Made by a program: the position numbers and the translations under genes. Shown here in pieces: positions 53,898 through 61,707 of a DNA stretch of 64,000 nucleotides (position 1 is the first letter of the stretch; every line of letters starts with the position of its first letter). Below the pieces are notes generated by a model that saw only the letters and a list, made by a program, of their open reading frames with translations, ran no database searches and had not been told where the DNA came from. This stretch comes from Levilactobacillus suantsaii (GTDB taxonomy: Bacteria > Bacillota > Bacilli > Lactobacillales > Lactobacillaceae), in assembly GCF_004115745.1 (NCBI RefSeq), contig NZ_QXIL01000011.1, positions 1 through 64,000 of the forward strand, written 5' to 3'.

Positions 53898-54197
53898 ACG
53901 GGTGGTCTAGCGACGCTTTCAGTCGGAAGTAGGCTGGTTTGGAAAACTTGAAAATTATCAATAATGTGATTCAATTCACACCGCTCAAACGGAAAAATAA
54001 TTTGGCAGATCTAGCACTGCTTTTGTATCCGCTTCCAATGACGTGGTTATTGAATCCCATGAACTTGGGATTTCGCCGGCTTCAGTGAAAATTGTGATAT
54101 TTTGAGCACAAAGCAGTTGACGTTTGAAAAAAGAATGATAAGATAGGACTCGTGAATAAGATAACAAGATGTTTTCAACCAAGATGGAGGCATAGAG
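53898..54197. other. adhE upstream region
   Basis: This 300-base gap between the divergent GDPD and adhE genes contains the adhE promoter and a possible redox operator, listed separately. Nothing else was recognised. Confidence 0.5.
54092..54144 (+). promoter_or_regulatory. adhE promoter with Rex-like inverted repeat
   Basis: TTGACG (54117-54122) and TAAGAT (54139-54144) with a 16-bp spacer form the promoter. Just upstream is TTGTG-N10-CACAA (54092-54111). Rex operators have the same arms, but with 8 bases between them, so binding is uncertain. Confidence 0.45.
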
Positions 54198-56813
54198 ATG
54201 TTAAAAGATATCAAAGTTAAAACCACCAAAACCAGCACGGATACTGAAACCGTCGACCAAATGATCGACCGGCTAGTCACCAAAGCACATAGTGCATTAT
54301 GCGCGATGGACGATTTTACTCAGGAGAAAGTTGACCACATTGTGCATCAAATGGCAATTGCCGGACTAGACCACCACATGGAACTGGCCAAGGCCGCTTA
54401 TGCGGAAACTGGCCGGGGGAACGTTGAAGATAAGGCCGTTAAAAACATGTTTGCGACCGAAGAGATTTGGCACTCTATCAAAAACGATAAGACGGTCGGC
54501 ATCATTAAGGACGACCGTGAACGGCAACTGATTACCGTGGCCGAACCTTTGGGCATCATTGCCGGAGTTACCCCGGTGACTAACCCAACGTCGACGGCGC
54601 TGTTTAAATCTTTGATCGCCGTGAAGACGCGGAACCCCATCATCTTTGCCTTCCACCCGCAGGCGCAAAAATCGTCCGTGATGGCGGCGAAGGTGGTCCG
54701 GGACGCCGCGGTTGCGGCCGGTGCACCCGAAGGCGTTATTCAGTGGATTGATAAGCCCAGTTTGGATGCCACCACGGCGCTGATGAACCACCCGAAAGTG
54801 GCGAGTGTCCTGGCTACCGGGGGCCCTGGCATGGTCAAGGCCGCTTACTCCACCGGGAAGCCAGCCTTAGGGGTCGGTCCCGGCAACGGTCCAGCGTATA
54901 TTGAAAAAACGGCCAATATCAAACGGGCCGTTTACGACATCGTGTTATCCAAGACCTTCGATAACGGGATGGTCTGCGCCTCAGAAAACAGTGCCATCAT
55001 CGACACCGAGATTTACACCGACGTCAAAAAGGAAATGCAGGCTCGCGGCGTTTACTTCATTAAGAAGAGTGAACACGCTGCGTTAGCCACCGCGATGTTC
55101 CGACCAGAAGGCGGCATCAAGGGCCCCATCGCCGGCATGTCCGCGCAATATATTGCTGACTTAGCCGGCATCAAGATTCCGAGCGACACCAAGGTCTTAG
55201 CCGCTGAAGTCACGGGCATTGGTCCCAAGGAACCTTTGTCAGCCGAGAAGCTATCACCGGTCCTGTCGATCTACAAGGCCACTAGCCACGCCGATGCCTT
55301 TAAGAAGGCCGACGCGCTCTTACACTTCGGGGGCTTAGGGCACACCGCCGCTATCCACACGCAAGACGATGATTTGGCCACCGACTTTGGCATTCAGATG
55401 AAGGCCAGTCGGGTGTTAGTCAACACGCCATCTGCAGTCGGGGGTATTGGGAACCTGTACAACGAAATGATTCCTTCCTTGACCTTAGGGACTGGCTCGT
55501 GGGGCAAGAACTCCGTTTCCCACAACGTGTCTTCCTTTGACCTCTTGAACATCAAAACAATTGCAAAGCGGCGAAATAACATGCAATGGATTAAATTACC
55601 TCGGGTTTACTTTGAAAAGACGTCTGTGCGTTATCTCGACGATATGCCGGGCATCAAGCGCGTCTTCCTGGTCACGTCCCCATCGATGGTTCAACTGGGT
55701 TACGTGGACACGGTCTTAAACGAATTGAAGCGCCGGCCAGACGGCATTGAATACTCGCTGTTCTCCGACGTGGAACCCGACCCGACCACGGACACGGTCA
55801 ACCGGGGCGTGGCCCAGATGCGGACCTTCAAGCCGGATACCATCATCGCGTTAGGCGGGGGGTCGCCAATCGATGCTGCCAAGAACATGTGGCTCTTCTA
55901 TGAAGATCCAGCAGCTAGCTTCTTCGGGGCGAAGCAGAAATTCATGGACATTCGGAAGCGGACTTACCAGTTCAAGAAGCCAAGCAAGGCCCAATTCGTG
56001 GCGATTCCAACCACGTCGGGGACGGGTTCCGAAGTGACGCCGTTCTCCGTCATCACGGATTCCAAGACCCACGTGAAGTACCCACTGGCCGACTACGCAT
56101 TGACGCCAGACGTGGCCATCGTGGATTCACAATTTATCGAAACAGTGCCGAAGAAGACCGTGGCGTACTCCGGGTTGGACGTCTTAACCCACGCCATCGA
56201 ATCGTACGTCTCCAACATGGCGTCGGATTACACCCGGCCATGGTCCTTGCAAGCCATCAAGCTGGTCATGAACAACTTGACCGCTTCCTATAACGGCGAC
56301 GTGCACGCTCGCGCCGAGATGCACAATGCGTCGACCTTAGCAGGGATGGCCTTTGCCAACGCCTTCTTAGGGATTACCCACTCGGTCGCCCACAAACTTG
56401 GGGGAGAATTCGGTCTGACCCACGGGTTAGCCATCGCCATCACCTTGCCGCACGTTATCCGGTACAACTTCAAAGAACCAACCAAGTTGTCGATGTGGCC
56501 GAAGTACGAATACTTCCGGGCTGATGAAGACTACGCTGAAATTGCGCGCTTCTTAGGCCTGCCAGGAAAGACCAACGAAGAATTGAAGGAAGCCTTGGTC
56601 CACAAGATCATCGAACTGGCGCACTCTGTCAACGTAACGTTGAGCTTAAAAGCCAATGGTGTCGACAAAGCCCACTTTGACCAAGCCGTGGATCACTTAT
56701 CGGAATTGGCCTTCGAAGATCAATGCACCATGGCCAACCCGAAGGAACCGTTAATTGCCGACCTGAAGCAAATCATGGTCGACGAATATGACGGTCAGGG
56801 GGTCGAAAAGTAA
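54198..56813 (+). CDS. adhE: bifunctional acetaldehyde-CoA/alcohol dehydrogenase
   Basis: AdhE reduces acetyl-CoA to acetaldehyde and then to ethanol, consuming two NADH; in heterofermenters it regenerates NAD+. The 871-aa protein has an N-terminal ALDH domain (about 1-440) with catalytic Cys near residue 260 (NGMVCASENS). The C-terminal iron-dependent ADH domain (about 450-871) carries GGGSPIDAAK, TSGTGSEVTPF and the metal-ligand segment HSVAHKLGGEFGLTHG. It forms spirosomes in other bacteria. A GATGGAGG site precedes the ATG. Single gene. Confidence 0.98.
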   Translation: MLKDIKVKTTKTSTDTETVDQMIDRLVTKAHSALCAMDDFTQEKVDHIVHQMAIAGLDHHMELAKAAYAETGRGNVEDKAVKNMFATEEIWHSIKNDKTVGIIKDDRERQLITVAEPLGIIAGVTPVTNPTSTALFKSLIAVKTRNPIIFAFHPQAQKSSVMAAKVVRDAAVAAGAPEGVIQWIDKPSLDATTALMNHPKVASVLATGGPGMVKAAYSTGKPALGVGPGNGPAYIEKTANIKRAVYDIVLSKTFDNGMVCASENSAIIDTEIYTDVKKEMQARGVYFIKKSEHAALATAMFRPEGGIKGPIAGMSAQYIADLAGIKIPSDTKVLAAEVTGIGPKEPLSAEKLSPVLSIYKATSHADAFKKADALLHFGGLGHTAAIHTQDDDLATDFGIQMKASRVLVNTPSAVGGIGNLYNEMIPSLTLGTGSWGKNSVSHNVSSFDLLNIKTIAKRRNNMQWIKLPRVYFEKTSVRYLDDMPGIKRVFLVTSPSMVQLGYVDTVLNELKRRPDGIEYSLFSDVEPDPTTDTVNRGVAQMRTFKPDTIIALGGGSPIDAAKNMWLFYEDPAASFFGAKQKFMDIRKRTYQFKKPSKAQFVAIPTTSGTGSEVTPFSVITDSKTHVKYPLADYALTPDVAIVDSQFIETVPKKTVAYSGLDVLTHAIESYVSNMASDYTRPWSLQAIKLVMNNLTASYNGDVHARAEMHNASTLAGMAFANAFLGITHSVAHKLGGEFGLTHGLAIAITLPHVIRYNFKEPTKLSMWPKYEYFRADEDYAEIARFLGLPGKTNEELKEALVHKIIELAHSVNVTLSLKANGVDKAHFDQAVDHLSELAFEDQCTMANPKEPLIADLKQIMVDEYDGQGVEK

Positions 56814-56847
56814 TTCCCAGATGGTTCTAAAACCTTATCAAACCAAG

Positions 56848-56881
56848 AAAAGCACTGACGTTGAGTCGGTGCTTTTTTTGT
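56848..56881 (+). terminator. terminator of adhE
   Basis: A stem of AAAGCACTGAC and GTCGGTGCTTT followed by a T run. Confidence 0.9.
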
Positions 56882-57309
56882 GAGCCATCTAGGAACCTAT
56901 ATTTTATATAGGAAGAAACTTAAAATTGCAAGCGATGCTGTCATCAGGATGAATAACCAAGAAAAAACGGTGAAAAGGCGTAACTACGGGGCGGTTCGTC
57001 CCGATAAAAAAGTTAGGGCCCCGTAATCTATGGCGAAAATGGGCCTTTTTTCATTGTTTTTTCATCTAAAATGACAATTTTTACAAAAAAATTGACGACA
57101 CAGTGGGGCGTATTTTACCCCAAATCGCACTAAATAGGCTAAAAAAGGGGAAAATAAAACGCTTTATATGACAGCGGCGTTACAAAGATGACAGGTTGTC
57201 ATAGCCTTAGGGATTTCTTAACCTGGTCGTAATCAAACGTCAATTTACGTGTAACACCTATCAGTTATTCTAAGACCCGTTAAGCAATCAAAGGAGGATG
57301 TTTATTTTT
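56882..57309. other. 430-base upstream region of the first LysM-Apf gene
   Basis: This AT-rich gap has no gene. It contains the hexamer array and -10 listed next. The rest shows only short A/T tracts. Confidence 0.4.
57228..57271 (+). promoter_or_regulatory. WalR-like hexamer array and -10 of the first LysM-Apf gene
   Basis: CGTAAT (57228), GTCAAT (57239) and TGTAAC (57250) repeat every 11 bp. Ten bases later comes a -10-like TATTCT (57266-57271). No -35 box is seen. The same geometry is found before the two other wall-protein genes at 58.6 and 61.0 kb. Confidence 0.6.
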
Positions 57310-57975
57310 ATGAGGATTAAGAAAGCTTTAGTTATGACATTAGGGACAGTTGCAGTGATGAGCGCCGGGCTCCTCGCTACAAACGACACTGCTAATGCTG
57401 ACACGCGGGTGACGGTCAAACAGGGGGATTCTGTTTGGTCCTTAGCCAACAGCTACAACTCATCTGTTAAGTCCATTGAATCAGCGAACAGCTTACAAAA
57501 CAGCGCGTTGATCTACGTGGGCCAATCTCTGGTGATTCCAACCAGCACGACGACTACGTCCAGTGCGAGTGTGGCTCACCAAACTTACACGGCCCCAGCA
57601 ACGACCACTACGACGCAAGCCAACACGCAAAGCGCAAAGACTTACAATAGTAACAATGCGCAACGCACGTCGACTTACACGGCCAACACGCAAAGCCAAG
57701 CTACGACTAGTCAGGCAACGACGACTTCTGCCGCAACCACGACCACGTCTAGCTCTGATGCCAGTGCTAAGGCCTGGATTGCCAACAAGGAATCTGGTGG
57801 TTCATACTCCGCAACCAATGGTCAATACATCGGGAAGTACCAATTAAGCGCCTCTTACTTAAACGGTGACTACTCCGCTGCTAACCAGGAAAAGGTCGCT
57901 AACCAATACGTTTCTTCACGGTACGGTTCTTGGAGCAAAGCCCAAGCCTTCTGGCAAGCTAACGGTTGGTACTAA
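57310..57975 (+). CDS. LysM and Apf-type C-terminal domain wall protein
   Basis: This 221-aa secreted protein has a signal peptide (about 1-31, TANA-DTRV). One LysM domain follows (TVKQGDSVWSLANSYNSSVKS, about 34-76), then a Thr/Ser/Gln-rich linker. The C-terminal domain starts WIANKESGGSYSATNGQYIG and ends FWQANGWY, the hallmark of aggregation-promoting factor (Apf) and related putative transglycosylases, with Glu in NKESGG as likely catalytic residue. LysM binds peptidoglycan. AAGGAGG lies 12 nt from this ATG and directly touches an upstream in-frame ATG (57298); the paralogue has the same long spacing, supporting 57310. Confidence 0.9.
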   Translation: MRIKKALVMTLGTVAVMSAGLLATNDTANADTRVTVKQGDSVWSLANSYNSSVKSIESANSLQNSALIYVGQSLVIPTSTTTTSSASVAHQTYTAPATTTTTQANTQSAKTYNSNNAQRTSTYTANTQSQATTSQATTTSAATTTTSSSDASAKAWIANKESGGSYSATNGQYIGKYQLSASYLNGDYSAANQEKVANQYVSSRYGSWSKAQAFWQANGWY

Positions 57976-58008
57976 TATTTAAAAAACAACTCGTTTAAAC
58001 TCAAGTAA

Positions 58009-58041
58009 GTCGTTCGGATGCAGGTCCGGACGGCTTTTTTG
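58009..58041 (+). terminator. terminator of the first LysM-Apf gene
   Basis: GTCGTTCGGA and TCCGGACGGC pair with a few G-U pairs and are followed by six T. Confidence 0.8.
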
Positions 58042-58190
58042 TTGGCGTAATAATCAGTCACGACATCGTTCTAATCTTGAAAGCGATTTATCATCGAGCG
58101 GGAGAATGGTATATTTGAGGGGAAGTAGTGGTGAAAACGATACTTAATGGTAGAAACGGTGTCGTTAGACTGCCGATAGGAGGGCATAAC

Positions 58191-58451
58191 GTGCGACAAC
58201 GAAGCGAAATGACCCTGCGAACGTGGGTTAAAATCGGGGCTGGAATTTATGGTGGCTTGACGTGGTTGGTAATTTGGGGCTTAGGCGTCTTACTGCAACG
58301 GTGGCCGCGTTGGCTCGATACGATCTTTATGGTAATCATTATTCTGGCCAGCGATTGGGTCTTGCGGTGGGCTCCTTACCACAGTGTGGCGCACGATTTC
58401 TGGGCTGTAGGCTTCATTATCATGACCTTATCCTTTATTTTTCTGACTTGA
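58191..58451 (+). CDS. small membrane protein (86 aa, three spans)
   Basis: Three hydrophobic segments (IYGGLTWLVIWGLGVLL, TIFMVIIILASDWVL, FWAVGFIIMTLSFIFL) follow a short charged N-terminus. The GTG start has AGGAGG 7 nt upstream; a longer reading by 21 codons spans this ribosome site and is less likely. It lies between the two LysM-Apf genes. No family is recognised. Confidence 0.65.
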   Translation: MRQRSEMTLRTWVKIGAGIYGGLTWLVIWGLGVLLQRWPRWLDTIFMVIIILASDWVLRWAPYHSVAHDFWAVGFIIMTLSFIFLT

Positions 58452-58597
58452 ACGGCAGCAATACCGCCTAAAAAGGCTATCCCTAAGAAGAGTTAATCAA
58501 TAATTGATTAGCAACTAAGCTAAGTTATGCCAGAAATGTTTCGATGGCATTAATAAGATTGCGGATTGTCACATTTCTCCGATTTTCTTAATTAGGG

Positions 58598-58641
58598 TGT
58601 AACTTAACTTCAACTGCTGTGTAACCTCCAGCCGTTATGAT
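58598..58641 (+). promoter_or_regulatory. WalR-like hexamer array and -10 of the second LysM-Apf gene
   Basis: TGTAAC (58598), TTCAAC (58609) and TGTAAC (58620) repeat every 11 bp; TATGAT (58636-58641) follows after ten bases. This is the clearest of the arrays. Confidence 0.65.
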
Positions 58642-58688
58642 AGGAATCGTTAAGTAATCACGACAACCACAAGGAGGACATTTCATTT

Positions 58689-59531
58689 ATGACTATCAAG
58701 AAAGCCTTAGTTTCTACCCTCGGTATCGCTGCTGCATTAGGTGCAGGGGTCTTCGCTAGCACGACTTCCGCTAACGCCGATGTCCGGGTAACGGTTAAGT
58801 CAGGAGACACGGTCGCTAAGATCGCCAACCAATATAAATCAAGTGTTTCAGCTATTGAAAAAGCCAACAATCTTAAAAACGTTAATTTAATCTACGTGGG
58901 TGAATCCTTATCGATTCCAAGTTCGACGTCAACGACTACGGCTACGACCGCAAGCACGACGACGCCAACGACCACGACGCAATCTCAAAACACCACGCAA
59001 GCTAAAACAACGAGCCACAAGACGACCCAGCCAGCCAAGACTTACAACTATAGTAGTCAAAAGAAGGCTACGACTAGCAACACGGGTTACAAGAGCAACA
59101 CGGCCAAGACTAGCAACAATAACACGGCCTACAAGAGCAATAACACGGGCTACACGACGAACACTAGCTACAAGAGTAGCAATTCGGGCTACAACACTGG
59201 TAACACCAGCTACAAGTCCACGTCAACGGCTAACCAGTCCAGTGCGAACACGGGCTCAACGTCAACGACGAGTTCCAACACCAGCTCTAGCTCTAGCTCG
59301 ACTTCTAGTTCAGAAGCCAGTGCGAAGGCTTGGATTGCCAACAAGGAATCTGGTGGTTCTTACTCCGCTAAGAACGGCCAATACGTTGGGAAGTACCAAT
59401 TAAGCTCTTCTTACCTGAACGGGGACTACTCCTCTTCTAACCAGGAAAAGACTGCTGATGAATACGTTTCTTCCCGTTACGGATCTTGGTCTGCAGCTAA
59501 GTCTTTCTGGCAAGCTAACGGTTGGTACTAA
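58689..59531 (+). CDS. LysM and Apf-type C-terminal domain wall protein, second copy
   Basis: This 280-aa paralogue of the protein at 57.3 kb has a signal peptide (about 1-30), one LysM (TVKSGDTVAKIANQYKSSVSA) and a long Ser/Thr/Asn linker with YKSN/YKSS-type repeats. The same Apf-type end follows (WIANKESGGSYSAKNGQYVG ... FWQANGWY). The two copies are nearly identical in the C-terminal domain but differ in linker length. AAGGAGG lies 11 nt upstream. A tandem duplication with the small membrane gene between is likely. Confidence 0.9.
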   Translation: MTIKKALVSTLGIAAALGAGVFASTTSANADVRVTVKSGDTVAKIANQYKSSVSAIEKANNLKNVNLIYVGESLSIPSSTSTTTATTASTTTPTTTTQSQNTTQAKTTSHKTTQPAKTYNYSSQKKATTSNTGYKSNTAKTSNNNTAYKSNNTGYTTNTSYKSSNSGYNTGNTSYKSTSTANQSSANTGSTSTTSSNTSSSSSSTSSSEASAKAWIANKESGGSYSAKNGQYVGKYQLSSSYLNGDYSSSNQEKTADEYVSSRYGSWSAAKSFWQANGWY

Positions 59532-59575
59532 AAAGAACGCCAACCTCATCAATTAACTTTGATTGATTAATCATT

Positions 59576-59608
59576 AAGACCCGAGCCTGGTGCTCGGGTC
59601 TTTTTTTA
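59576..59608 (+). terminator. terminator of the second LysM-Apf gene
   Basis: A perfect stem of AAGACCCGAGC and GCTCGGGTCTT with five-base loop and T run. Confidence 0.9.
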
Positions 59609-59695
59609 TGGGCGATGACTTGTAGATAGGTTGGCGAATGAACGCATTGAACCGGTGAAAAGCCTAAGAATTATGCCGCAACCCTGAACTCAGTC

Positions 59696-59724
59696 TTGAA
59701 AGCGGATACATTTTTCTTTACACT
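59696..59724 (+). promoter_or_regulatory. ackA promoter overlapped by a cre site
   Basis: TTGAAA (59696-59701), a 17-bp spacer and TACACT (59719-59724) form the promoter. TGAAAGCGGATACA (59697-59710) matches cre except at one position and covers the -35 and spacer. Confidence 0.6.
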
Positions 59725-59761
59725 GGGAAGTAAGCCATACCAAATTGGGAGGGGTCGCACG

Positions 59762-60946
59762 ATGACCAAAGTATTAGCGATAAACGCTGGTAGTTCGACG
59801 TTGAAATGGAAATTATTTGCCATGCCAGAGGAAACGGTGATTGCATCGGGATTAGTGGATCGGTTGAATTTGCCTGGTTCTGTGTTCAAGGTAAAACTCG
59901 CCAACGGTAAGAAGTACACAGAAACGCAAGACAACATTACCAATAAACTTGCGGCGGCAATGGTTCTGACGCGGTTGAAAACCTATGGTATCTTGAGCCA
60001 TTTGAGTGAAATTACTGGGGTCGGCCACCGTATCGTGGCTGGGGGAGAACTTTTCAAGGATTCAGCGGTAATCACACCCTTGGTCTTGAAACAGATTAAG
60101 GCATTGAAGGACTACGCGCCGCTCCACAACCCGGTGCAAGCTTACTATATTGAAGTCTTCGAGCAATTACTGCCGGAGGCCAAGCAGGTCGCTGTCTTCG
60201 ATACGTCCTTGTACACGGAGATGCCTGCGGTCAACTACCTGTATGGGATCCCCTACGAGTACTACGAGAATTTTGGCGCCCGGAAGTACGGGGCTCACGG
60301 GACTAGCCATCGCTACGTGTCTAGTCGTGCGGCAGAAATTTTAGACCGGCCGTTAGCCGACCTTAAACTGATCACGTTACACCTGGGATCCGGGTCATCG
60401 GTGACCGCTTTTGACCACGGGCACGCACTGGATACTTCGATGGGGTTCACCCCGTTAGATGGTGTGATGATGGGCACGCGTTCCGGTGAGATCGACCCAT
60501 CATTAGTGGCTTATCTAGCCCAGAAACTCGACATCACCATGCCCAAGATGATTGATATTTTGAATCACAAATCGGGTCTACTAGGTGTGTCGCAATTATC
60601 GCCGGACCAACGGGATTTGGAAAAAACGCAGGCGGACCGGCCTCAATCGAAGTTGGCCCTCGATATGTTCGTCAACCGGGTCGTACGATTCGTGGGGAGT
60701 TACGTGGCTGAACTGGGGGGACTGGACGCCCTGGTCTTTACGGCGGGTTCCGGGGAAAACGGCATCGCTATGCGCCAAGCAATCGCCGACCAGCTAGGCT
60801 ATCTAGGCATCGCCATTGATCCCGCGAAGAACGATTTCCGCGGGAAAGAACGCGTGGTCAGCCCAGATGACGCGGCGGTCAAGGTCCTGGTGGTCTCGAC
60901 CAATGAGGAACTGATGATCGTTCGCGACGTGGTTCGTTTAACCTAG
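59762..60946 (+). CDS. ackA: acetate kinase
   Basis: The enzyme converts acetyl phosphate and ADP to acetate and ATP, the energy-yielding end of the phosphoketolase route. The 394-aa protein has the N-terminal NAGSSTLKWKLF signature, GHRIVAGG, VFDTSLYTEMP, GAHGTSHRYVSSRA and HLGSGSS. The start has a GGGAGGGG site; a longer reading by 22 codons would cover promoter elements and is rejected. With adhE it offers the ethanol/acetate choice. The cre site suggests CcpA control. Confidence 0.97.
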   Translation: MTKVLAINAGSSTLKWKLFAMPEETVIASGLVDRLNLPGSVFKVKLANGKKYTETQDNITNKLAAAMVLTRLKTYGILSHLSEITGVGHRIVAGGELFKDSAVITPLVLKQIKALKDYAPLHNPVQAYYIEVFEQLLPEAKQVAVFDTSLYTEMPAVNYLYGIPYEYYENFGARKYGAHGTSHRYVSSRAAEILDRPLADLKLITLHLGSGSSVTAFDHGHALDTSMGFTPLDGVMMGTRSGEIDPSLVAYLAQKLDITMPKMIDILNHKSGLLGVSQLSPDQRDLEKTQADRPQSKLALDMFVNRVVRFVGSYVAELGGLDALVFTAGSGENGIAMRQAIADQLGYLGIAIDPAKNDFRGKERVVSPDDAAVKVLVVSTNEELMIVRDVVRLT

Positions 60947-61028
60947 CTTTAAGGTTCAGTGACAGAATATTTCATTACAGTAACTAATATAACAAAATGA
61001 AATTTAAAGCGATTTTCCTTAACCGAGC

Positions 61029-61072
61029 AGTAACTTAGTGTTAACTCGGCTGTGACGTTTCGGCGGTAAGCT
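61029..61072 (+). promoter_or_regulatory. WalR-like hexamer array and -10 of the 3D-like gene
   Basis: AGTAAC (61029), GTTAAC (61040) and TGTGAC (61051) repeat every 11 bp; TAAGCT (61067-61072) follows after ten bases, as in the two LysM-Apf promoters. Confidence 0.55.
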
Positions 61073-61102
61073 GAAGTCAATCAATAAGGAGGTCGTTTTT
61101 TG

Positions 61103-61705
61103 ATGACAATTCGCAAAACGTTACTGACAACAGTAGGCTTGGCAACGGTGGTGGCCGGACTTGGACTCACCAACGTGACCGCCAACGCGGACACAGTCGC
61201 CCCAAACGCCACGCCCAATCACGCCAAGCACGCGGCGCCAGCTTATCAGACGAACCCATATCAACGGCAGGTTCGCTTAGGCGCACCAGCTGCGCACCAT
61301 CATAACCGGTCGATGACTAATCAGACTGGAAACAACACGACAAGCAAGAAGACTAATACGAGTTCTAATACCAGTAGTAGTAACAGCAGCACGAGCAGTA
61401 CCAGTACCACGAGTTCTAGTAGCAGCAGTAGCAAAGCTTCCGGGGCAACGATTACCGAAAGTGAATTTGAAACTCAAGGGGTCGTTTACCTGAACGGTAA
61501 CAAGTGGACTTACTACTCCGGTAGCGTGACCGCTGACGGGACTAAGATTAGTTCTGATGGCCTGGATTCCAACGGCTACCGGGTCGTTGCCGCACCATCG
61601 AGTGTGCCATTTGGCACGAAGATTATGACGCCACTGGGCATGGGCGTGGTCCATGACCGGGGAGCCGCAATCACTGGGAACCATTACGACGTGGTCATCC
61701 AGTAA
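61103..61705 (+). CDS. secreted protein with 3D-like C-terminal domain
   Basis: This 200-aa protein has a signal peptide (about 1-30, TANA-DTVA), a His/Asn/Ser/Thr-rich linker and a C-terminal domain. The last part reads SSVPFGTKIMTPLGMGVVHDRGAAITGNHYDVV, which follows the 3D-domain pattern (PLGTxVxI...G.A.D.G.AIKGNxIDVY) found in lytic enzymes and Rpf-like proteins. DRG replaces the usual DxGG, so activity is uncertain. AAGGAGG precedes the ATG by 10 nt. The stop is two bases from the convergent ABC permease stop. Confidence 0.75.
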   Translation: MTIRKTLLTTVGLATVVAGLGLTNVTANADTVAPNATPNHAKHAAPAYQTNPYQRQVRLGAPAAHHHNRSMTNQTGNNTTSKKTNTSSNTSSSNSSTSSTSTTSSSSSSSKASGATITESEFETQGVVYLNGNKWTYYSGSVTADGTKISSDGLDSNGYRVVAAPSSVPFGTKIMTPLGMGVVHDRGAAITGNHYDVVIQ

Positions 61706-61707
61706 GT

